This document shows, piece after piece, positions 1-4,548 of a stretch of 5,012 bases of DNA. Made by a program: the position numbers and the translations under genes. Source of the stretch: Candidatus Bathyarchaeota archaeon (GTDB lineage Archaea > Thermoproteota > Bathyarchaeia > 40CM-2-53-6). Within the stretch, counting starts at the first letter, position 1. Every line of letters starts with the position of its first letter. The stretch is from positions 1 to 5,012 of the forward strand of contig VBBH01000174.1 of assembly GCA_005888695.1 (NCBI GenBank). The letters are read 5' to 3'. A model generated the notes under the pieces. The model did not search any database. It saw nothing but the letters and a program-made list of their open reading frames with translations, and was not told the DNA's origin.

Positions 1-39
1 AGGAGGTTCTAGTTTTCGAGAACGACTAATCAGCGAGCA

Positions 40-267
40 TTAGCCTTCGATAACGATCATTGTAAGCGTCGACTTGACTTTGTTTAGCCGTCGGATCTTC
101 CAAGTTATGATCTCCTTCAACTTGTCCATGGTGTCCGCGGCTACCTTCGCAACAATGTCGTAGACGCCGTAGACCATGTAGGCTTCCTTGACGTTCGAGA
201 CTGCCTTTAGCTCTTTGACTACCTGATCCTCTGAGCCGATCTCGGCGTTTATCAGAACAAATGCCAT
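40..267 (-). CDS. Stand-alone Lrp/AsnC-type ligand-binding (RAM) domain protein
   Basis: A 75-residue protein made only of the RAM (regulation of amino acid metabolism) fold that forms the C-terminal half of Lrp/AsnC regulators. The order is strand (AFVLINAEIG), helix (SEDQVVKELKAV), strand and turn ending in the family-typical YGVYDIVAKV, a second helix (MDKLKEIITWKIRRL) and a final strand (STLTMIVIEG). There is no helix-turn-helix, so it should not bind DNA alone. Known stand-alone RAM proteins form dimers or higher rings, bind amino acids or similar small effectors, and may pair with full-length Lrp proteins; the effector here is unknown. I chose the ATG at 267 because related proteins begin at the first strand (MAFVLIN). 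A TTG six bases upstream (273) is possible but adds only two residues. No Shine-Dalgarno sequence is evident, so the mRNA may have little leader. The gene is divergent from the prepilin peptidase. Such proteins are common in thaumarchaeal genomes. Confidence 0.9.
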   Translation of the reverse strand: MAFVLINAEIGSEDQVVKELKAVSNVKEAYMVYGVYDIVAKVAADTMDKLKEIITWKIRRLNKVKSTLTMIVIEG

Positions 268-314
268 TGGCAACGTTTAGGTTGATTCCTCGCGTCGAGG
301 CTTGTCAAATAGCG

Positions 315-322
315 TTAAAAAA
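315..322. promoter_or_regulatory. A/T tract TTAAAAAA, candidate TATA box in the divergent region
   Basis: This is the only strongly A/T-rich octamer between the RAM gene and the prepilin peptidase. Read on the minus strand (TTTTTTAA) it would place transcription start near 290, giving the RAM gene a leader of about 25 nt. Read on the plus strand it would give the peptidase a leader of roughly 95 nt. Its use by the minus-strand gene is the more economical reading. The assignment rests on composition and spacing only. Confidence 0.3.
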
Positions 323-354
323 CCTTCCACTCAACAAAAGGATTGGGCACAAGC

Positions 355-381
355 CGCTAGCTGTACCAATCACTGCTAGCG
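355..381. repeat. Inverted repeat CGCTAGC / GCTAGCG, operator candidate
   Basis: A perfect 7-bp inverted repeat: CGCTAGC at 355-361 and GCTAGCG at 375-381, with a 13-nt spacer. Half-site centres are 20 bp apart, about two helical turns, as expected for a dimeric helix-turn-helix protein. The core CTAGCG recurs once more at 402-407. It lies between the RAM gene and the peptidase, upstream of the peptidase start. Binding by the neighbouring TrmB-type regulator is possible but unproven. Confidence 0.35.
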
Positions 382-438
382 ATAGTTACAACAATGCTAT
401 CCTAGCGGTTCCTTGCACCTTGAAGGCACGTGCCGTCG

Positions 439-1257
439 ATGATACTCGGAAACACCGACTTACTGGCAACAGTCCAATTGACAGGGATAATGATCAGTTT
501 GGCTGTTCTCTCCGTGGCTTCGGTGAGCGATCTCCGTACAAGGGAGGTCTCAAACCGACACTGGCTATTCTACGGTCCAATAGCACTGGCACTCTTCCTC
601 GCACAAATTCTCACCTCTGATAATTGGTTGATCGTAGGGATATCGGGAGGAATAACGGTCGTTATCGCGTTCATTATGTTCCAAGTAGGACTTGTTGGTG
701 GGGCGGACAGCAAAGCTCTGATGTGCTTAGGGCTTGCGATGCCAGCTCTGCCGAGTTTCATAACGCCATACTGGCAAAGTCCCTTTGCGTTTTATCCATT
801 TCCAATAGTTGTATTGGTGAACTCCTTCCTACTCTCGATAAGTGCCGGACTATTCATCATGGGGAAGAACCTCTTTGTCCGGGGGAGATCTGGGGGGCTT
901 TTCAGGGGATTCGAAAAGGAATCGCTCCTTAGAAAGGCCCTTGTGTTGTTCACATCGTACAAGACAAGTTTCAGTCTGCTAAGGACGCGTCCCTATCTCT
1001 ATCCCGCAGAAAAGATTGACCTTATCGATTCGAAACCGGTGAGACACTTTCGTCTTGTGTCTTCCGTAGAACAGGAAAGAAGCGAAATGGTATCTGAGTT
1101 GGAGCCTTACACGGCCCAAGGGCTCTACTCGGACGGAGTATGGGTCACCCCAGGGCTTCCACACCTAATCTTCATCCTGGGAAGTCTTGTAGTCTCGATC
1201 GTTCTGGGTGACATGTTGATGTGGGTCTTCACGAGGATGGTTGGATATCAAGCATGA
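439..1257 (+). CDS. Archaeal class III prepilin peptidase (preflagellin peptidase, FlaK/PibD-like)
   Basis: An integral-membrane aspartic protease of family A24 that cuts the short positively charged leader from type IV pilin and archaellin precursors on the cytoplasmic side of the membrane. Numbering from the ATG at 439 (272 residues), the two expected catalytic aspartates are D31 in SVSDLRTREV and D90 in the GxHyD-type motif GGAD (87-90). They are 59 residues apart, close to the spacing in methanogen FlaK. Hydrophobic segments lie at about 8-28, 43-58, 63-86, 93-107 and 118-141. A polar cytoplasmic stretch follows, then WVTPGLP at 235-241 and a last membrane helix to about 264. That end matches the archaeal A24 type II C-terminal domain, separating it from bacterial PilD, which usually carries an N-terminal methylase domain. 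Start choice is uncertain: GTG at 430 (weak GAAGG before it), ATG at 439, or ATG at 490, which would still keep both aspartates. No pilin or archaellin gene is nearby, so its substrate is unknown. Its stop overlaps the next gene's ATG. Confidence 0.9.
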   Translation: MILGNTDLLATVQLTGIMISLAVLSVASVSDLRTREVSNRHWLFYGPIALALFLAQILTSDNWLIVGISGGITVVIAFIMFQVGLVGGADSKALMCLGLAMPALPSFITPYWQSPFAFYPFPIVVLVNSFLLSISAGLFIMGKNLFVRGRSGGLFRGFEKESLLRKALVLFTSYKTSFSLLRTRPYLYPAEKIDLIDSKPVRHFRLVSSVEQERSEMVSELEPYTAQGLYSDGVWVTPGLPHLIFILGSLVVSIVLGDMLMWVFTRMVGYQA

Positions 1258-2147
1258 CAATAGGAATAGGGTCGGATTTAAAAACCGCTGAAATCGAGTA
1301 TAGCCGGAGTTTACCTGTGAAGGTACTAGCGGCCGACGAGTTCAGCGTACAGTCCCTGATGAAACTGGGCCTTACTGAGTATGAGGCAAGGATCTACGTT
1401 GTCCTAGTCAAGATGGGACCACGTAATGCTAGCGAGATAAGCTTCCTTGGAAAAGTGCCAAGACCAAAGACCTATGGTGCGATCAGAGGCCTCGAGAGCA
1501 AAGGACTGCTCCGGATAGTTACAGGGAAACCTGAGAGGTACATGGCTGTATCGCCCAATGATGTCCTGATTCCTCTTGTCGACAAAGTGAGCCGAGAGAC
1601 TTCTGAGTGCGTCCAGGTGGTCGAGAATCTATCCGTTGCATTCGAGAGTTCAAAGTATGTTTACACTGAAAAGCCCTACGAGAGGTACGACCTGTGGAGC
1701 GTAAGGGGACGAGAGAAGGTCTACAAACGGGTGCAGGACATGATCGGTGAAGCAAAGGTCAACGTATTCTTCTCCACGACAGCAAACGGTCTCGTCCGTC
1801 TCTACAAGGCTCATTCGGAGATACTGGAGAAAGCCTCGCAGAAGGGGGCCAAGGTACACATCGCTGCTCCTGTCAATCAGGCGAACGCCAGTGTAGCAAG
1901 GGAGCTCAACGAGGTAATTGAGGTGAGAAATGCGACGATGCCCATGGTCAGGTTCGTGAGTGCCGATTCTGCAGAGATAATCTTCACCGAGGACATTCCT
2001 GATGATACGAATGTAGCAGGAGGCCAGGATGTTGGAACGTGGACTAACGATCCGCTACTAGTAAAGTCGCATGAGAAAACTTTCGACCAGTTATGGTCGA
2101 CACTTCAGTCACGCGAACTCGTGAAGGCAAAAGCTGCGGCCCGGTAA
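1254..2147 (+). CDS. TrmB-family transcriptional regulator with PLD-like C-terminal domain
   Basis: A 297-residue protein from the ATG at 1254. Residues about 33-103 form the TrmB winged helix: MKLGLTEYEARIYVVL, then NASEISFLGKVPRPKTYGAIRGLESKGLL as the recognition segment, then the wing ending in RYMAVSP. A helix rich in V, E and S (104-130) should form the dimer coiled coil. Residues about 143-285 resemble the phospholipase-D-like sensor domain of TrmB and TrmBL proteins (KVNVFFSTT, KGAKVHIAAPV, SADSAEIIFTED, then WTNDPLLVKSHEKTFDQLW). No catalytic HxK motif is seen, so this half is a sensor, not an enzyme. Known relatives control sugar transport and metabolism or act as abundant DNA-binding proteins; the ligand here cannot be read from sequence. 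The ATG overlaps the peptidase stop as ATGA, suggesting cotranscription and coupling. However, residues 1-32 precede the conserved domain, and a TATA-like box at 1277-1284 lies inside them, so an in-frame GTG at 1317 (276 residues) may be the true or a second start. Confidence 0.88.
   Translation: MTIGIGSDLKTAEIEYSRSLPVKVLAADEFSVQSLMKLGLTEYEARIYVVLVKMGPRNASEISFLGKVPRPKTYGAIRGLESKGLLRIVTGKPERYMAVSPNDVLIPLVDKVSRETSECVQVVENLSVAFESSKYVYTEKPYERYDLWSVRGREKVYKRVQDMIGEAKVNVFFSTTANGLVRLYKAHSEILEKASQKGAKVHIAAPVNQANASVARELNEVIEVRNATMPMVRFVSADSAEIIFTEDIPDDTNVAGGQDVGTWTNDPLLVKSHEKTFDQLWSTLQSRELVKAKAAAR
1277..1284 (+). promoter_or_regulatory. TATA-like box TTTAAAAA inside the 5' end of the TrmB-type ORF
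   Basis: TTTAAAAA matches an archaeal TATA box well. With the usual distance of about 25 bp it would start RNA near 1303-1310, just before the in-frame GTG at 1317. That is where the conserved TrmB domain effectively begins, after residue 21 of the longer form. A near-leaderless mRNA from here would let the regulator be made independently of the peptidase. This is spacing evidence only. Confidence 0.35.
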
Positions 2148-2204
2148 GACCCAAAGACTCGATCAACACTCTCTTATCTAGTCACCCGGACCAGCTCCTG
2201 GACG

Positions 2205-2220
2205 CCGTCATCTATGACGG
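2205..2220. repeat. Dyad CCGTCAT-CT-ATGACGG in the convergent gap
   Basis: A perfect 7-bp inverted repeat with a 2-bp centre. As RNA it would fold as a 6-bp stem with a TCTA tetraloop, extendable by a G-U and a C-G pair. It lies 58 bp past the TrmB stop. No T tract follows on the plus strand, so it is not a bacterial-style terminator. It could be a protein site or a 3'-end hairpin. Confidence 0.4.
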
Positions 2221-2292
2221 TGAAGCAATTTGTTGCAGGCGTCCCAAAGAACGTCAGGGATGGAGATCGTGCTTGAGAAGCCTAACTATACG

Positions 2293-2297
2293 AAAAA
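2293..2297 (-). terminator. Possible U-tract terminator of the propeller gene
   Basis: On the minus strand a run of five T within an A/T-rich patch (AATATTTTTCG) lies about 30 nt after the propeller gene's stop. Archaeal RNA polymerase can terminate at U-rich tracts without a hairpin. The run is short, hence low confidence. Confidence 0.3.
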
Positions 2298-2326
2298 TAT
2301 TGTCTGGCTGGATGTGTAGACGGTCG

Positions 2327-4246
2327 TCAATTGTAATGTTGTGAGCGGTCGTTTTTTCTGCGCTGTGCAACCGCCACTATCATGATTACGGCAATGAGAA
2401 TAAAGCTCGCTAAAAATATGATGAGAGGTATTCCCCCAACTTTAATCGATGTAAGATCTGGAACGCCACTGATTACAACGGTGACCTGATTCTGTCCAGG
2501 GACGAATCCAGGCTTTGTTGCTTGGATGGTTATTGTGGGACTGGAATTCTGAGTTGGTGCATTAAACATTGCTGTGTAGTTTCCGTTCCCTTTGTCCACT
2601 GGCGTCGAGAAGTCTCCTCCGCCAGATGAGGTGATGTTGATAGTTGCACCGGAGACTGATTCGGTGCCATTCAATACTTTGATGTCCAAGACAACGTTGC
2701 CACCGGGGGAAACAGTAGTGGGTCTCGGCGTTACGGCTACAGCTAATGTCGGAAGAGGGTTGACCGTGATGCTTGTTTGCCCTGAGTTGCCAGTGAAACC
2801 GGACTTGTTTGCGGTAACCGTGATGAGCGTGGTTGTGGATGATGTTACTGATGGAGCCGTGAAATTGGAAACGTAAACTCCTGGCATTGTCATCACTGGC
2901 TGTGTGAAGGTTCCGCCGCCCGATGAGGCCAAGGCTAAAGTCGCTCCAGACACTGGTGCGGAAGCGTTACTGACCGTCGTTGTCAAAGTAGAGATCTCTC
3001 CCGATCGCAAGATTGACTCACTGGGGGAGATTGACACTTGTAGTTGAGGAACAACCGGTCCTAAAGCATATACTGAATTGTCCAAGGAACCGAAAAAGAC
3101 TCGCCCGTCAGCAACCGCTGGAGAAGAAAAAACTGGCGCATTGGTCGAATATCTCCACAGTCTGCTACCATTTGTTGCGTTGAGAGCGTAGAGATAATGA
3201 TCGTTAGACCCAACATATAGGACGCCGGAACCCAGTGATAATGCCGGAGATGAAGAAACTCCTGCAGTCGTAGTGCCTGGAGAAGGCCACTTCGGAGCAC
3301 CCGTTGTGGCGTTTAGCGCTAGCACTCGTCCATCCCCAGTTCCAAAATAGACAATGCCATTACTAACGGCTGCAGAGGTTGAATTTACCCCGCCTGTCTT
3401 GAACGTCCATCGAGTGGCACCAGTTAATTCATCAAGGGCGACGAAATTCTTTCCCGTACCAAAGAAGAGCATCCCACTTGCAACTGCAGGAGCCGTCCTG
3501 ACAAATACGTTGCCACTTGGGACTACGGACCACACTGCCTTTCCAGTAGTCTCGTTCAGCGAGACAACTGTGCCGTCATCTTCGCCAAAGAAGACGTGCC
3601 CATTGTCTATGGAAGGAGAGGATACGACGGCTGCGGAAGGAACTGTTGCCGCAAGCCACAAGATCGTCCCGGTTGCAGAGTCCAAAGCTACAAAGTGACC
3701 TGCTGGATTGCATAACATCCCGCCGCACCAATTTCCGAAGAAGACTTTTCCATCGGCAACAAGAGGGGAAGAAGTAATTGGATAATTCGGGGTGGGATGA
3801 CTCCAGATTACACCGCCGGTCTGCTCGTTAAGCGCGTACAACACGCCGTTTCTCGACGCGAGGAAAACTGTACCTGTTGAAACGGCCGGCGAGGAGAAGA
3901 TTGGCGCACCGGTATTGAATGACCACTTGAGCTGGCCCGTATTCTCGTCAATCACGTAAAGAGTACCGTCCCAAGAGGGGATGAAAACGAGTCCATCGCT
4001 TACCGCCGGTGAGGCATAGACCGAGGATCCGGTCAAATAGCTCCACATTAAACTAGGATTTGCTGGTCCACGAGCCAGCGTCGTGCCGGTTCTCAACGAG
4101 TCATAGTGAAACATGGTCCACGGATAATCTGTCGATCCCAATGGACCCGAACCATTGATCTGCAGGGCCTTTCTTGCGGATCCATCTTGTGCTAATGGTA
4201 GCGATAGAAGGCACAGGCATAGAAATAGATGCGCCGATGCCTTCGT
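2327..4246 (-). CDS. Secreted PQQ-like eight-bladed beta-propeller with two Ig-like domains and C-terminal anchor; ACG start proposed
   Basis: Predicted cell-surface protein of 639 residues if read from ACG at 4246-4244. Residues 1-19 form a signal peptide: Lys-2, a hydrophobic core LFLCLCLLSLPLA, then polar QDGS. Residues about 60-396 hold eight repeats of the PQQ/BamB type, each with a pattern like SSPAV..G.VFFG...G.LYALN..TG...W, which should close into an eight-bladed propeller. The third blade carries an insert with C174 and C179. Two Ig-like domains of about 95 residues follow (402-496, 500-593), sharing VSGAT...SSGGG.F, a G.Y...F.AP strand and K.GF. Then comes a membrane helix (606-628) and a basic tail, RRKNDR. 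This places the propeller outside, tethered to the membrane. A dozen N-x-S/T sequons fit surface glycosylation. No PQQ-dehydrogenase active-site signature is evident, so binding or scaffolding is likelier than catalysis; the ligand is unknown. The first conventional start is TTG at 4141, which would delete the signal peptide. There is no ATG, GTG or TTG upstream in frame before the TGA at 4282-4280. The gene is convergent with the TrmB-type gene. Confidence 0.85.
   Translation of the reverse strand, partial: TKASAHLFLCLCLLSLPLAQDGSARKALQINGSGPLGSTDYPWTMFHYDSLRTGTTLARGPANPSLMWSYLTGSSVYASPAVSDGLVFIPSWDGTLYVIDENTGQLKWSFNTGAPIFSSPAVSTGTVFLASRNGVLYALNEQTGGVIWSHPTPNYPITSSPLVADGKVFFGNWCGGMLCNPAGHFVALDSATGTILWLAATVPSAAVVSSPSIDNGHVFFGEDDGTVVSLNETTGKAVWSVVPSGNVFVRTAPAVASGMLFFGTGKNFVALDELTGATRWTFKTGGVNSTSAAVSNGIVYFGTGDGRVLALNATTGAPKWPSPGTTTAGVSSSPALSLGSGVLYVGSNDHYLYALNATNGSRLWRYSTNAPVFSSPAVADGRVFFGSLDNSVYALGPVVPQLQVSISPSESILRSGEISTLTTTVSNASAPVSGATLALASSGGGTFTQPVMTMPGVYVSNFTAPSVTSSTTTLITVTANKSGFTGNSGQTSITVNPLPTLAVAVTPRPTTVSPGGNVVLDIKVLNGTESVSGATINITSSGGGDFSTPVDKGNGNYTAMFNAPTQNSSPTITIQATKPGFVPGQNQVTVVISGVPDLTSIKVGGIPLIIFLASFILIAVIMIVAVAQRRKNDRSQHYN
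2352..2357 (+). terminator. Possible U-tract terminator for the TrmB transcript
   Basis: Six consecutive T on the plus strand, about 200 nt past the TrmB stop and inside the 3' end of the convergent propeller gene (its antisense encodes Arg-Lys-Lys-Asn). It is the best plus-strand T run in this area. If used, the two convergent transcripts would overlap at their 3' ends. Confidence 0.2.
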
Positions 4247-4254
4247 GAATAAAT

Positions 4255-4259
4255 CCTCC
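4255..4259 (-). promoter_or_regulatory. Ribosome binding site GGAGG deciding the ACG start
   Basis: On the minus strand GGAGG (4259-4255) is followed by the 8-nt spacer ATTTATTC and then ACG AAG GCA. This is an ideal Shine-Dalgarno arrangement with ACG where ATG is expected. The codons that follow encode a signal peptide. A single C-to-T change at 4245 in minus-strand sense would restore ATG. Confidence 0.65.
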
Positions 4260-4322
4260 AGAACCTTCGCTGTTCTCCATCAACGTTAGGAAGCAGGTGC
4301 AACTAAAGAGGGGTGTAACTGA

Positions 4323-4357
4323 ACCGAGGCGAATTGAGGCTCGGTATTTCCTACCGA
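4323..4357 (+). repeat. Two competing short stems
   Basis: ACCGAG (4323-4328) can pair with CTCGGT (4340-4345). Overlapping bases TCGGTA (4341-4346) can instead pair with TACCGA (4352-4357) across a 5-nt loop. The two pairings exclude each other, as in a switch, but stems of 6 bp can arise by chance. Confidence 0.3.
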
Positions 4358-4394
4358 TTCATCGCTACTTCTGCCTGCTATCTCTAATTCGGAG

Positions 4395-4419
4395 TATTCG
4401 ATCGCTATCCGATCGAATA
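4395..4419. repeat. Perfect 10-bp inverted repeat with 5-nt spacer
   Basis: The left arm TATTCGATCG (4395-4404) and right arm CGATCGAATA (4410-4419) are exact reverse complements around CTATC. It lies about 150 bp from each of the two divergent gene starts. It could be an operator for a dimeric regulator serving both genes, or a stable RNA hairpin in a leader. It is the most exact dyad in the window. Confidence 0.55.
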
Positions 4420-4437
4420 TCTGAGTGGAGATTTTGG

Positions 4438-4487
4438 GGGTTCAGGATTCTAAGGAGCCTGATACCCAAGATGGGTGAGAGTTGGGT
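4438..4487 (+). repeat. Hairpin pair sharing the segment ACCC
   Basis: GGGTTCAGG (4438-4446) pairs with CCTGA plus ACCC (4458-4467), leaving one bulged T at 4463 and an 11-nt loop containing AAGGAG. The same ACCC is part of ACCCAA (4464-4469), which pairs perfectly with TTGGGT (4482-4487). The alternatives exclude each other. It lies 62-111 nt before the proposed CTG start of the right-hand gene. No known riboswitch family is recognised. Confidence 0.3.
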
Positions 4488-4536
4488 CGAGACCTTCTTC
4501 ATTCACGGCTAGAACGAGCATAGTGCAAGAGGACTT

Positions 4537-4540
4537 GAGG
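4537..4540 (+). promoter_or_regulatory. Ribosome binding site GAGG deciding the CTG start
   Basis: GAGG at 4537-4540 is followed by the 8-nt spacer GATTTCGA and then CTG AGG AAG ACA, which opens the signal-peptide frame. The spacing equals that seen for the divergent propeller gene. Confidence 0.5.
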
Positions 4541-4548
4541 GATTTCGA

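Larger units (their letters stand above)
4247..4548. other. Divergent intergenic region with several inverted repeats
   Basis: About 300 bp between the two surface-protein genes. I see no convincing gene in it. A 71-codon plus-strand frame (4297-4512) is rich in Arg, Ile and Ser, has no domain or signal peptide, and ends before the signal-peptide frame. The region holds the two Shine-Dalgarno sequences near its ends, a perfect 10-bp inverted repeat at 4395-4419, and several smaller stems (4323-4357, 4438-4467, 4464-4487), some of them mutually exclusive. No strong TATA box is visible for either gene. A minus-strand CTTTAG near 4304-4309 is the best, and it is weak. Confidence 0.6.

Noticed and set aside
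1..7. AGGAGGT at the left edge, which on the minus strand reads like the anti-Shine-Dalgarno end of 16S rRNA (ACCTCCT)
   Set aside because: The adjoining bases do not match the conserved 16S 3' end (GGATCACCTCCT), and no start codon follows at a useful distance on the plus strand.
6..23. Small stem GTTCT/AGAAC downstream of the RAM gene
   Set aside because: Five base pairs, no T tract after it on the minus strand; not a credible terminator.
2592..2876. 94-codon plus-strand frame opposite the Ig-like domains
   Set aside because: An antisense shadow of Val- and Thr-rich repeats; the minus-strand reading has clear domains.
4101..4283. Minus-strand frame from TTG/ATG at 4283/4280 overlapping the propeller's 5' end
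   Set aside because: It is in another frame from the propeller, and its product (MENSEGSGG...) is not protein-like. The GGAGG inside it serves the signal-peptide frame better.
4431..4500. tRNA-like GGTTCAGG segment
   Set aside because: No T-arm stem complement, acceptor stem or anticodon arm can be built around it.
4297..4512. 71-codon plus-strand open frame between the divergent genes
   Set aside because: Composition rich in Arg, Ile and Ser with no domain, signal peptide or ribosome site; it overlaps the inverted repeats and is best explained as chance.
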